Shown: in pieces, positions 23,829 through 31,953 of the stretch
How the letters are laid out: each line of letters starts with the position of its first letter
How positions within the stretch are numbered: the stretch's first letter is position 1
NCBI GenBank assembly: GCA_002410325.1
Contig: DHRK01000004.1
Span: 87,009 to 125,989 of the forward strand
DNA from: Syntrophomonas sp. UBA5314
Lineage (GTDB): Bacteria; Bacillota; Syntrophomonadia; Syntrophomonadales; Syntrophomonadaceae
DNA: 38,981 nt
Reading direction: 5' to 3'
Made by a program: the position numbers and the translations under genes
The notes under the pieces: generated by a model
Database searches by the model: none
Seen by the model: only the letters and a program-made list of their open reading frames with translations
Told to the model about the DNA's origin: nothing

Positions 23829-25232
23829 TTATTGTTCTACAATCAGGTCAACTCCCAGAACCCCGGATGGTTCACCCGTCTCGCCGGTAATCGGGAGAGC
23901 CAGGGTAAGACAGGGCTTTCGGGTAATGGCTGATATGTACACCGGGGATTTATAAACCCTGCCTGCCATCGCTTCCTTCCACCAGGGGCGAACTCTGGCA
24001 TTGGCCAGCGCCGCGGCCGGCTCACTGAAGATGAAAGCGCCTTCGCGGTTGGTGCTATAGATGGCCTCCACGCTGCCCTTTTGCTGCCTTAAGAAAGACA
24101 ATAAAGCAGCTTGATGGCTTGAAGGAGCGAGATTGCGCAAAGCTTTTTCCAGGGCCAACTCCTGCAGCTGCAAAAGCATCCGGTTCATGCTTTCATCACT
24201 AAGTCCTTCTAGGTTGGCTATGGTTTGGGAGACTCGGGTCAGGGAAGCAGCCAAAGCGGCTTCAATCTTTTCGAATAGCTGAGAGCTGCTCTTGAGACTG
24301 TCCAGAGCATTTATCCACAGTGAAAATTGCTGGGTTAACTGCCCGGTGTATCGTTCCATTTTCTCTTTGCTGGATGTGATATCGCCTATTATTTCGCCAA
24401 AGGTTCGCTGCTGAGCCTGCAAGCCTTCTTCTACCTCTCCATATATCCGCGCAAACACCGTCCCCAGCTCCTTCTGGCTACCGCTCATAGTTCCGACCAG
24501 TTGTTTTATTTCCCCTTTAATTTGTCCGGTGATCCGGCCGGTCTTTTTAACACTGTCATAACTCTGCTCCGACAACTTTTTCATCTCCTGAGCCACCACG
24601 GTAAAACCTCGCCCATGGCTGCCAGCTCGGGCCGCTTCTATAGCGGCATTAAATGACAGTATCTTTATCTGGTTGTTGATTTTATCGATTTGGGCTAGAA
24701 TGCCGTCCGTTTGGTTTATAACCGGGAGAAGGGCATCGAGCTTGTCATTGGCATCATGCATAATCTGGTTGGCCTCATTGGAGGACTGTTGTAGAAATTG
24801 AATTACCTGCCCGGTTTTGTCCAGGCTCTTTTGTCCATGCTCCAGCGTTTCATTAAGCCCTTTTATGTTTGCCTCAACTTGAACTGCATCATTTTTCAGC
24901 CCTTGAAAGGCGTCCGCCAGCCCGTCGATCAATTTTACAGTTTCGCCGATCTGTTCTTTGCTGGAAGAAACCTGGGCATCAGTTGCCTGCAATTCGCAGT
25001 AAAAATTAAAAACCATCTGCCTTATGGCCTCGGCACTGGATGCAAGTTCTGTCCAGATGCCGGAATAGTTTTCCGGCTTAATGGGTTCTGCGATGTGACC
25101 TGCGGCAATCCGGTTCATTTCTTGGATTAGATAATAGCCTGATTCGAAAGACTCCGCGTTTTCTCGAAGTGTCGCGGACAAAACACACCACTCCTTTGCA
25201 GAATTTTTACAACTAGCGGTAATTCGTTCCAT
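23829..25232 (-). CDS. Soluble chemoreceptor with C-terminal PDC/Cache-like sensor
   Basis: 467 residues without a TM segment. A long coiled coil (about 85-340) contains the MCP signalling tip region around NNQIKILSFNAAIEAARAG then GRGFTVVAQEMKKLSEQS, which contacts CheA/CheW. Residues about 360-467 form a half-PDC/Cache-like sensor (IYSTNREGAFIFSEP, RPWWKEAMAGRVYKSPVYIS, LALPITGETGEPSGVLGVDL). Sensor placement after the signalling domain is reversed relative to classical receptors, so it probably reads a cytosolic ligand. A SigD-like promoter precedes it and its RBS lies inside a hairpin (see 25241-25268). Confidence 0.85.
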   Translation of the reverse strand: MERITASCKNSAKEWCVLSATLRENAESFESGYYLIQEMNRIAAGHIAEPIKPENYSGIWTELASSAEAIRQMVFNFYCELQATDAQVSSSKEQIGETVKLIDGLADAFQGLKNDAVQVEANIKGLNETLEHGQKSLDKTGQVIQFLQQSSNEANQIMHDANDKLDALLPVINQTDGILAQIDKINNQIKILSFNAAIEAARAGSHGRGFTVVAQEMKKLSEQSYDSVKKTGRITGQIKGEIKQLVGTMSGSQKELGTVFARIYGEVEEGLQAQQRTFGEIIGDITSSKEKMERYTGQLTQQFSLWINALDSLKSSSQLFEKIEAALAASLTRVSQTIANLEGLSDESMNRMLLQLQELALEKALRNLAPSSHQAALLSFLRQQKGSVEAIYSTNREGAFIFSEPAAALANARVRPWWKEAMAGRVYKSPVYISAITRKPCLTLALPITGETGEPSGVLGVDLIVEQ

Positions 25233-25240
25233 AAAAAAAT

Positions 25241-25268
25241 GCCTAACTCCTAAATTTTAGGGTTAAGC
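25241..25268 (-). promoter_or_regulatory. Terminator-like hairpin covering the chemoreceptor RBS
   Basis: On the minus strand GCTTAAC-CCTAA-AAT-TTAGG-A-GTTAGGC folds into 7 + 5 bp with one bulged A, followed directly by ATTTTTTT and then the ATG. The SD (AGGAG) lies in the 3' arm. It could block ribosome binding or stop transcription. A small alternative hairpin AGCA-ATGA-TGCT just upstream shares GCT with its 5' arm, giving a possible switch. Confidence 0.5.
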
Positions 25269-25319
25269 ATCATTGCTCTACAGGGTTTTTATGATATTTA
25301 TACGGCCTTAGTTTATACT

Positions 25320-25347
25320 TTATCGTGCTTCCGGGCAATAACCTTTA
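25320..25347 (-). promoter_or_regulatory. SigD (motility sigma)-like promoter
   Basis: Minus strand: TAAA, 16-bp spacer, CACGATAA. The SigD/FliA consensus is TAAA-N14-16-GCCGATAA; six of eight -10 bases agree. It lies about 80 bases before the chemoreceptor start, fitting control with the flagellar regulon. Confidence 0.5.
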
Positions 25348-25457
25348 TAGTTGAATATTGTATACCCAGTTTGTGGTAAAGCGAGCAAGGGTTAGGTCCC
25401 ATCCTAAAGAGCTCGCCTTATGTTCCATTTTAAAACCAAAGGTCGCCTAAGCAACAA

Positions 25458-25489
25458 GGGGATGCAGCCGGTGGGCCGGCATCGTCCCC
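25458..25489 (-). terminator. Terminator-like hairpin after Re-citrate synthase
   Basis: Arms GGGGA...GCCGG / CCGGC...TCCCC with a small internal loop, located about 30 bases past the stop. The T-run on the minus strand is weak (CTTGTTG). Confidence 0.5.
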
Positions 25490-25519
25490 CTGAATATTCT
25501 TTATTTCTCTATATAAGGA

Positions 25520-26887
25520 CTAAAAAAGATCGGGTATCAGTTTATGCGCGGCTTTTCTGAGTTCCTTGTCATAGATGATAGTGCTTCTTCCCTCGGCATA
25601 CTGCTGGTCGACCCATTCCTTGAGCTTGGCTACATGGGGGTCCTTTTTATCGATCCGGTTTTCCCCTTTTAACCCCAATTGCAGGTTTATCCAGTAGGCG
25701 ATCCCGGCCAGTCCGGAAGTGGCATTGATGTAGACTTCCGCCGTTTTGTTCAAGATTTTTTCGGTGTCGAAGATAGTGTATATTTCAATATCTTTTAGAA
25801 GTCCGTCGGCATGAATCCCCGCCTGGGTCATATTGAAATTGCTGCCCACGAAAGGCGTCATGGGGGGTATTCTATAGCCCATTTCATGCTCGAAATAGTG
25901 GGCCATTTCCGAGATTACCGTGGTGTCCATACCTTCCGTCGCTCCGCGCAGAGACGCGTATTCCATGACCATCGCTTCCAGCGGGCAATTGCCGGTTCTC
26001 TCTCCTATACCGAACATAGAGCAGTTGACCGATGAGGCGCCGTAGAGCCAGGCGGTGGACGAATTGGCCACTGCCTTGTAAAAGTCATTGTGCCCATGCC
26101 ATTCCAGCAGTTCACTGGGGAACCCGGCATGGTGCCGCAAACCGTATATTATGCCCGGAACACTCCGGGGAAGGGCGACTCCGGGATAAGGTACCCCCAG
26201 GCCCAGCGTGTCACAGGCCCGGATTTTGACCGGCACGCCCGAATCTTCCATCAGTCTAGAGAGTTCATGGGCAAAAGGCACGACAAAGCCATAAAAGTCG
26301 GCCCGGGTTATATCCTCAAAATGACATCTCGGTTTGATGCCCAGTTCAATGGCCTCCCGGATGGTCTCCAGGTACATGTCGAGAGCCTTTTTACGGGTCA
26401 TGTTAAGCTTCTTGAATATGTGATAATCCGAGCAGCTTACCAGAATGCCTATCTCCTTCATCCCCATGTCTTTGGCCAGTTGAAAATCAGCCTTGGTCGC
26501 CCTGATCCAGCTGGTGATTTCAGGATACTGGTATCCCCTTTCCAGGCACTTGCGCACCGCTTCCTTGTCTTTTTGACTGTATATGAAAAACTCCGATTGA
26601 CGAATAACCCCTTTGGGTCCGCTCAGTTTATGTAACAGGTCATAAAGATGCACTATTTGCCTGACTGTGTATGGCGGCCGGGACTGCTGGCCGTCGCGGA
26701 AGGTGGTGTCGGTTATCCAGATCTCATCGGGGGGATTCATAGGAACTTTCCGGTGATTGAAAGGGACCTTGGGAATCTGGTCATAGGAATAAATGTCACG
26801 GTACAGGTTGGGCTCGGATACATCCTGGAGCTCATATGAATACGACGTTTCTTCCAGAGTATTGCTTCTTTTGTTAAAAATAATCAT
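25520..26887 (-). CDS. DRE-TIM acyltransferase, probable Re-citrate synthase
   Basis: 455 residues of the isopropylmalate/homocitrate synthase family. The catalytic start IWITDTTFRDGQQSR holds the RDG motif, and the metal ligands sit in EWHGHNDFYKAV. There is no LeuA C-terminal regulatory domain. Length and features (N-terminal extension of about 50 residues, WITDTTFRDGQQ, GERTGNCPLEAM) fit the Re-type citrate synthase described from Clostridium kluyveri and syntrophs, which condenses acetyl-CoA with oxaloacetate with reversed stereochemistry; homocitrate or citramalate synthase are alternatives. RBS AGAGGT before ATG. No aconitase or isocitrate dehydrogenase is adjacent, so the assignment rests on resemblance. 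Confidence 0.72.
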   Translation of the reverse strand: MIIFNKRSNTLEETSYSYELQDVSEPNLYRDIYSYDQIPKVPFNHRKVPMNPPDEIWITDTTFRDGQQSRPPYTVRQIVHLYDLLHKLSGPKGVIRQSEFFIYSQKDKEAVRKCLERGYQYPEITSWIRATKADFQLAKDMGMKEIGILVSCSDYHIFKKLNMTRKKALDMYLETIREAIELGIKPRCHFEDITRADFYGFVVPFAHELSRLMEDSGVPVKIRACDTLGLGVPYPGVALPRSVPGIIYGLRHHAGFPSELLEWHGHNDFYKAVANSSTAWLYGASSVNCSMFGIGERTGNCPLEAMVMEYASLRGATEGMDTTVISEMAHYFEHEMGYRIPPMTPFVGSNFNMTQAGIHADGLLKDIEIYTIFDTEKILNKTAEVYINATSGLAGIAYWINLQLGLKGENRIDKKDPHVAKLKEWVDQQYAEGRSTIIYDKELRKAAHKLIPDLF

Positions 26888-27073
26888 ATGTTCTACCTCT
26901 TAAATTTGTGAAAAATATTATTTAATTGTATGCCAGTATACGATATGAATCAATAATCAAAATTTTATTTTCAGTTCGCCGCTCCCTGTCCAGGCCCCGG
27001 AAAGTTGATTACCGTTTGACTTGGGGGGCGTTTATTGATTACTTTATTATTTAAGAACCGGGGCACCCGCCCA

Positions 27074-27277
27074 TTATTCACTACCTCTGTTCCGAAAGGT
27101 TTTCCAGGCATCATGAATCAGAACTGAACCGAATATGAGCACACATATTGTCCCGACGAGCTGTACCAATTTATTAAAAATCTCCAGGATAAAGCCATGT
27201 GCGCCCGGGTTTAACGGGACCGCCATAAATATTAATCCTGCCATAAATCCAAAAAACAACCTGATCGATCTCTGCAT
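27074..27277 (-). CDS. Small two-TM membrane protein
   Basis: 67 residues with two hydrophobic segments (LFFGFMAGLIFMAVPL and LVQLVGTICVLIFGSVLI) joined by a short loop (NPGAHGF), and a basic C-terminus (KTFRNRGSE). Strong RBS CAAAGGAGAG before ATG, so I accept it. Family unknown. It lies about 190 bases upstream of the Re-citrate synthase gene on the same strand; cotranscription is not evident. Confidence 0.6.
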   Translation of the reverse strand: MQRSIRLFFGFMAGLIFMAVPLNPGAHGFILEIFNKLVQLVGTICVLIFGSVLIHDAWKTFRNRGSE

Positions 27278-27473
27278 CCGTTTTCTCTCCTTTGATAAAG
27301 CCCTATTTATACTTCCTCCTCATTTTAGCATAATGTCTTCCCATAAAAAGGTATTAATTGCTCCTCTGGGAATCATAGAGAGTGCCCCCCTACAGCGAAG
27401 CTGACTGAAAAACGAATTCAGAGACAGACGGGCTACTTCATAACTTGCTAAACAGTAAGCATATGAAAAAACT

Positions 27474-27496
27474 ACGGCAGGAGCGCTTCCTGCCGT
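27474..27496. terminator. Terminator of the 27531-28853 gene
   Basis: Stem ACGGCAGGA / TCCTGCCGT with a GCGCT loop, followed on the minus strand by AGTTTTTTC. Intrinsic terminator about 35 bases after the stop. Confidence 0.8.
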
Positions 27497-27530
27497 TTAT
27501 TTCCGTTAATATGCAGTTGAAGTAAACCCT

Positions 27531-28853
27531 TTATTTAGGCCACTGGCCCATGGCGGTCAGTATTTCCTGCATAGCGTCAAGCTGTTCATTGATAAAAGCG
27601 CCCATATCTGCCAGACGCTTGTCGGAATCGGCATCGGGGTCGTCGAATTGCTCCTTTTCCGCCAGGGCGGATAAGAAGCGCGGAATAGCGTCCTTGGAAA
27701 GCAGCATCAGCTGGCTGTTGCTGAAGCTGCGTTTGAAATATCGCTCGCAAAGCTCGCCGTAATTGAGCATAGTGGCAGCAACCGTGGCGAGAACCACCCG
27801 GGGCATTCGGTCTTTAACCATTTGCTCCAGATCGTCGACAAAAACCCTGGTTGGATCGGGCTGCAAAACGTAGCATTGCCAGTACTTGTCTACTGCCTCC
27901 CTAAAAGCGGCGTCTATTTTTTCAGCACTTCCTTTAGCCCTATAGTCTGGAATAGTGGGGATAACATCCTTGATGGCCAGCGCATAGGCCTGCCCATCCA
28001 GATTGTAGCGATTGAGGATCTTTGCTCCCATCTTTTCTATTTCCGATTCATCCAGTTTAAGGTCGGCAACCAGGTTGATAACTTTTTCAAGTTCACCCAC
28101 CAATTTTTTCTGTTCAGCCGGGCCTAAGGTATAATCATAACTGTCCATCAGCTTTCTATTGTCACCGAACAGGTTTACCCGGATGCCTCCGTTTCTCAGC
28201 ATAACCCCATAATTAAGCCGCTTATTGCTGCAGCTCCATATGGTGCGGTAGGAAAGCATTTCTTCGTTGGTTAGCGACAAAACGAATTCAATTACATGAA
28301 AGGGGACGCCGTTTTGTACTTCAAATATAAATTTGAAAACTACATAATTGATTTTCTGGCCCGGCTTAAAATCGTATCCGGATAGAATATTTAAATGGAG
28401 CCGGTCGTCGGCTAAATGTGAGAATTCAAAGGCATCCCGCCCGGTTTCGTTGTATTCGGCCTTCAGCTTTTTGGAAACCCGGGGTTCCACTTTTTCAATG
28501 CCATATTCCTGATCCAGCATTTCCCGGTACTGCCGGGCATATCCTCGGTCAGTCGCCACTTTGCCGGCAAGTTCCTGCAAATCCTTTCTGATCTGGTCGC
28601 ATATTTTTGAAGGGCTGCTTTGAATAAGCGTCCAAAAAACCCTTTCCCCTATCCAATAGTTTTTCTCAGCATCCGGCAGAAGCCGGTAATCCACTTCATC
28701 GGTAAACTTGGATAAGCAGTGCTGCTCGGCGTCTCTTAGCCAATCCAAATACGGGTATACCGATTCCAGGTCTAAACGGTCGTACAATTCCCTGGTTGTC
28801 TCTATCGGTTCCGGGAAATACTGTTTTATTAATTGTTCGGGTGTGACTATCAT
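27531..28853 (-). CDS. Hypothetical cytosolic protein
   Basis: 440 residues, no signal peptide or TM. A mixed helical protein with a central beta-rich part (DFKPGQKINYVVFKFIFEVQNGVPFHVIEFVLSL, split as strands). I recognise no family or catalytic motif. The start is ATG 28853, nine bases after GGAGGT; two further ATG codons upstream (28874, 28868) have no SD. It lies 59 bases downstream of another hypothetical gene in the same orientation and probably forms an operon with it, ending at the terminator at 27474. Confidence 0.7.
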   Translation of the reverse strand: MIVTPEQLIKQYFPEPIETTRELYDRLDLESVYPYLDWLRDAEQHCLSKFTDEVDYRLLPDAEKNYWIGERVFWTLIQSSPSKICDQIRKDLQELAGKVATDRGYARQYREMLDQEYGIEKVEPRVSKKLKAEYNETGRDAFEFSHLADDRLHLNILSGYDFKPGQKINYVVFKFIFEVQNGVPFHVIEFVLSLTNEEMLSYRTIWSCSNKRLNYGVMLRNGGIRVNLFGDNRKLMDSYDYTLGPAEQKKLVGELEKVINLVADLKLDESEIEKMGAKILNRYNLDGQAYALAIKDVIPTIPDYRAKGSAEKIDAAFREAVDKYWQCYVLQPDPTRVFVDDLEQMVKDRMPRVVLATVAATMLNYGELCERYFKRSFSNSQLMLLSKDAIPRFLSALAEKEQFDDPDADSDKRLADMGAFINEQLDAMQEILTAMGQWPK

Positions 28854-28912
28854 CTGAGCTACCTCCATTCTCATTTATTATAGATAATAGTCAAAAAATT
28901 AAACAAGCCTCA

Positions 28913-29344
28913 CTATACCAGTTTGCGGAACTTTTGAATTTCATACTGCATCTTGAGATAGCCGGTCTTAAACAGCCAGTCCTCGGCGATAACAACTTCC
29001 CAGGCGGCCCGTTTTTGCCCAGTCTGTTCCCGAACATAGCGGCCTTCGAAGGTGGCGATAGCAATGATTTGCCCGGCCGGGGCTATGTCTACCGGATAAG
29101 CCTGTTCCTCCTGGAACGTATAGAACTGCGAACCCACCCGGCCAAACGCGGTTAAGCAGTAGCCCTGGTCCAGGGCGCTAAAGCGGGCAAACCGGTCCTC
29201 GGCAACGGCAGTGGCACCTATTTCTCCGTCAATGACCGTATCCAAAAGTTTGACGGCCCGGTACAGCAGATCCCTCAGCTTCTGCCAGTGCAGAATCATC
29301 TGCCAATCCTCCATACTGATTAAATCAAGCTCTTGAGTCTCCAT
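28913..29344 (-). CDS. Hypothetical cytosolic protein
   Basis: 143 residues from ATG 29344, which follows a strong CAGGAGG; the longer frame to 29455 lacks an RBS. Mostly helical N-terminus (MEDWQMILHWQKLRDLLYRAVKLLDTV), then strands ending in a Lys-rich C-terminus. No motif recognised. It is first of a probable two-gene operon with the 440-residue protein. Confidence 0.65.
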   Translation of the reverse strand: METQELDLISMEDWQMILHWQKLRDLLYRAVKLLDTVIDGEIGATAVAEDRFARFSALDQGYCLTAFGRVGSQFYTFQEEQAYPVDIAPAGQIIAIATFEGRYVREQTGQKRAAWEVVIAEDWLFKTGYLKMQYEIQKFRKLV

Positions 29345-29480
29345 GCCAACCTCCTGCCTAAAACCGAACCGCAGAGAAATCAACCGGTAATAGATTATAC
29401 TTATATTATATTGCACCGGCCTTTGCTGCCAAGATCTAGCCATGCCATTTTCCAAGGCGGCTGGCTACTATCGCGGCATT

Positions 29481-29987
29481 TCAAACCGTCGCCAAGCAAA
29501 TTGTATTGCCGTTTTGTTCGATGAGCTTCACCAGGTCGTCAAAGGAGAGCCACACCGTGGCGGTGTTGTCGTTGGGGTGAAAGCCCAGCTTTTTTCTGCC
29601 TATCAAATCCTTATCCAGCACCATTTCAACTACGGCATCGCGGTCGTTGATGATCCCCAGGGGGGTTACCTCCCCTTTGTGCAGTCCCAGGTATTTAAAG
29701 AGCCTCTCTTCCGATGCAAAGCCCAGCCGGCTGCAGCCCAGTTGGTTTTGAATAGCCTTCAAGTCGGCTTTTTTATGGCTGAGCATGACCAGCAGGAAAT
29801 GCCGTTTGCCCTTATCGTCGCGCAAGAACAGGTTCACGCAGCCGTCGCCGTACTCAGCCAGGTTGAGCCTGTCCATATCTTCGACCGTAAAAGCCGCCGG
29901 ATGGTGAACGAGCTGGTATTCGATGCCCAGCGCCTCCAGCTTATTTAACGCTTTTTGCTGTGGGTTATCTTCGATTTCTTCCTGCAT
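29481..29987 (-). CDS. ProX/YbaK-family aminoacyl-tRNA deacylase
   Basis: 168 residues, one YbaK/EbsC editing domain. Typical features: LGIEYQLVHHPAAFTVEDM at the start, FLRDDKGKRHFLLVMLSHKKADL with the essential Lys, and GEVTPLGIIND. This arrangement matches the free-standing ProX/PrdX branch, which hydrolyses alanine mischarged on tRNA-Pro. The SD is poor to moderate (AAAGGAGAAGCG) but well spaced. It acts in the cytosol as a proofreading factor in trans. No proS next to it. Confidence 0.85.
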   Translation of the reverse strand: MQEEIEDNPQQKALNKLEALGIEYQLVHHPAAFTVEDMDRLNLAEYGDGCVNLFLRDDKGKRHFLLVMLSHKKADLKAIQNQLGCSRLGFASEERLFKYLGLHKGEVTPLGIINDRDAVVEMVLDKDLIGRKKLGFHPNDNTATVWLSFDDLVKLIEQNGNTICLATV

Positions 29988-30011
29988 GATCGCTTCTCCT
30001 TTAGAAATGTC

Positions 30012-30064
30012 AGGGGGACGGAGTTATTGATACATCTATCCGTGACAGCAATTCCGTTCCCCTT
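30012..30064. repeat. REP-like palindromic element
   Basis: Outer arms AGGGGGACGGAGTT (30012-30025) and AATTCCGTTCCCCTT (30050-30064) pair with a few mismatches. Sequence and layout match the element at 8546-8602 (GGGACGG-G-T-TTGA). Intergenic, just upstream of the ProX gene. Confidence 0.55.
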
Positions 30065-30144
30065 ATATCCTTGTGTTTTATAGACATTGTTATTGCCAAT
30101 ACTCTGTTAACCATAATTCTATTATAGTCAATGATTGAATTGCC

Positions 30145-30190
30145 AAGGGGAGCAGACCGGCTGTTTCGTCCGTCTGCTCCCCTTTTTGTT
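30145..30190. terminator. Strong hairpin after nitroreductase gene
   Basis: Perfect 13-bp stem AAGGGGAGCAGAC / GTCTGCTCCCCTT with a 14-base loop. T-run on the plus side (TTTTT), so the best terminator orientation is plus; on the minus strand it follows the nitroreductase stop by 17 bases and can still stop that transcript. Confidence 0.7.
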
Positions 30191-30200
30191 AGGTTTGTAC

Positions 30201-30758
30201 TTACTTGACGTAGTTCACCTGGCCTTTTTTAGCTCTTTCCGCTGTAGTAAACTTGTTTTCAGCGGCCGGGTAGCCTATGATAATTGCGCAGTGAACCGTA
30301 TTCCCTTCGGTGATGCACGCTTCTCTCAGCAGATCCGAGTTGTTTGCTTCATTTAGTATCCAGCAGGGCGACATGAGAAAACATGATCCCAATCCTAACC
30401 CGGTTGCCTCCAGCAGCATGTTTTCAGCGGCTAATGCGGTATTGACCGCGTTGAACGGGGCGCCCGACGGTCCCGAAAGCAGAATCAGCACTGGCGCACC
30501 GTACAGAGGCTGATAACCCGGCAGCGAGGCGCGTTCTTTGATAAAGCCCTCGCCGGCCCGCATGAAACTCAATGTCCGGTCATTGATTTTCTGCCGCAGA
30601 TCACTGTTTTCAATTACTGTAATCTGAAAAGGTCCGGCGTTAGGCGGCCACTGCCCGGCCTCTACTATTTGGGCCAAAATATCAGCAGATACCGGTTTGT
30701 CCTGATAGGCCCGGATACTTTTGCGCGTTCTGATCGCTTCTGATATATTCGTACTCAT
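30201..30758 (-). CDS. Nitroreductase-family FMN protein
   Basis: 185 residues. Nitroreductase fold signs: IRTRKSIRAYQDKPVS at the N-terminus (FMN phosphate-binding Arg residues), ILAQIVEAGQWPPNAGPFQITVIEN, and the central helix AALAAENMLLEATGLGLGSCF followed by IIIGYPAAE. It binds FMN as a dimer and uses NAD(P)H to reduce nitro compounds, quinones or similar; the true substrate is unknown. ATG 30758 is preferred over the overlapping GTG 30761; the RBS is weak (AAGTGGG). Monocistronic. Confidence 0.88.
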   Translation of the reverse strand: MSTNISEAIRTRKSIRAYQDKPVSADILAQIVEAGQWPPNAGPFQITVIENSDLRQKINDRTLSFMRAGEGFIKERASLPGYQPLYGAPVLILLSGPSGAPFNAVNTALAAENMLLEATGLGLGSCFLMSPCWILNEANNSDLLREACITEGNTVHCAIIIGYPAAENKFTTAERAKKGQVNYVK

Positions 30759-30941
30759 CACCCACTTTCGTTGCTTGTTATTGGGTTATTATACCACTTT
30801 AGTAATGTTTGGATTACCGTTCAAGGCAAAGACATGCAAATCAGCGGCAAATGTTTTTCCCATATCCTCTTGCTAATACGCCGAAGCCATGCTAATCTTT
30901 TTGCGAAGCGTTATGCAATTTGGCAGGTTGGGTGGAACGAA

Positions 30942-31376
30942 ATGGGAAAGTTCATGCCAAAAGTTAACCGAAATTCATTACTCTTATTGGCCGGTATGGT
31001 CTGGTTTATCGTCGGCTTTAATATTATGCGGCTCGGAACCTCTGCCCTTTTGTTAAATTTCACCTCGCCAGTGCTATCGGTGCTAGTCTCTCTTTTGATT
31101 TTCGGGCTGTTCTTTAAGTTGGTCTTTCAGAAAATGGTGATTAAACATTGTGATCGCATTAAAAATTATTCCGAGCCTAAAATAATGGTATTTAAGTTTT
31201 TTGATAAGAAAAGCTACTTAATTATGGCTTTAATGATCGCCTTAGGAGTGACAATCCGCAGCTCTCATCTTTTAAACCCCTTGTGCCTGGGTATATTTTA
31301 TAATGGACTAGGCGGCTCTCTCATCAGTTCCGGTATATTGTTCGTAGTACGATATCTGGGGCAATATGCGGGTTAA
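30942..31376 (+). CDS. Small multi-pass membrane protein
   Basis: 144 residues with four hydrophobic segments (SLLLLAGMVWFIVGFNIMRLG, SPVLSVLVSLLIFGLFFKLVF, YLIMALMIALGV and a C-terminal GLGGSLISSGILFVV). The start is ATG 30942 after GGGTGGA; the frame to 30771 is long but unsupported. The pattern AGMVWFIVGFNIM is one I associate with uncharacterised Firmicutes membrane proteins; no function known. Confidence 0.65.
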   Translation: MGKFMPKVNRNSLLLLAGMVWFIVGFNIMRLGTSALLLNFTSPVLSVLVSLLIFGLFFKLVFQKMVIKHCDRIKNYSEPKIMVFKFFDKKSYLIMALMIALGVTIRSSHLLNPLCLGIFYNGLGGSLISSGILFVVRYLGQYAG

Positions 31377-31953
31377 GCAATGTCGCTTCAACTTCTTCCC
31401 TTTTTCCAATATCAGCCTCTAGCACTAGGTTTGGGTGTGACTGGGAACGCGCACCCCCTATCACGCCGGCAGCTATTTTGGGCAGTCATTCCTATCTGTA
31501 TTTATATCTTTTCAATACTCTCATAGTCCTGAGCGTAAGCCATTTGCTTGGTTCACCTTTTTGTCCGATGGGGATGAGCAACCGGTCGCTATTGAAAGTA
31601 TTCTCTATTTTCCACCTGCCCTCGTCCTGTTTGGCAAGGACGACGTTTATGGCCTCATTCATGCGGAGGATGGTGTCGGCCATCCGGACATATATTCCCC
31701 CACACCCTAACTTGAGTATATCATGTACCTGTCTTAGCTCATATCGGGCCCCAGGCAGACGCGGAAATTTTCGCAGGTCTCCAGCATACGCGCCATACTT
31801 TCAAGATGCAAGATAACGGCTAGAGAGCCGCCCGGTATATACAAAAGGGCCCCTATTACAACCGTCACCTGAGATATGTATTGCAGCCGTGTTTTGATAT
31901 AATCGAGTGGAGGTCGAGCGGATAGGATACTGAATAGAAGGATTGGCTAATTT
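31377..31953. other. Intergenic region with a gene remnant and exporter promoter
   Basis: Nearly 580 bases. A minus-strand remnant occupies 31492-31800. To its right a TATAAT box (31898-31903) precedes the DHA2 exporter by about 50 bases, with no recognisable -35. No regulator gene of the TetR or MarR type lies next to the exporter. Confidence 0.45.
31492..31800 (-). pseudogene. C-terminal fragment of a larger protein
   Basis: The minus frame is open from just after TGA (31801-31803) to TAG 31492 and reads as natural protein: GAYAGDLRKFPRLPGARYE, then LRQVHDILKLGCGGIYVRM, then NEAINVVLAKQDEGRWKIEN, ending EPSKWLTLRTMRVLKRYKYR. The tail (GRWKIENT...SKWLTLRxxRVLKR) resembles the C-terminus of proteins with prenyltransferase/squalene-cyclase-type repeats as I remember them. 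There is no start codon with an RBS in the upstream half, and the N-terminal bulk is absent. I judge it a truncated gene. Confidence 0.55.

Noticed and set aside
25233..25519. Cyclic di-GMP riboswitch before the chemoreceptor
   Set aside because: I looked for the conserved GEMM segments (AAAGGCAAACC-like and GACGCAAAGCC-like) on the minus strand and did not find them.
26090..26635. 181-codon plus-strand open frame inside the Re-citrate synthase gene
   Set aside because: Shadow of a strongly conserved gene on the opposite strand; no RBS.
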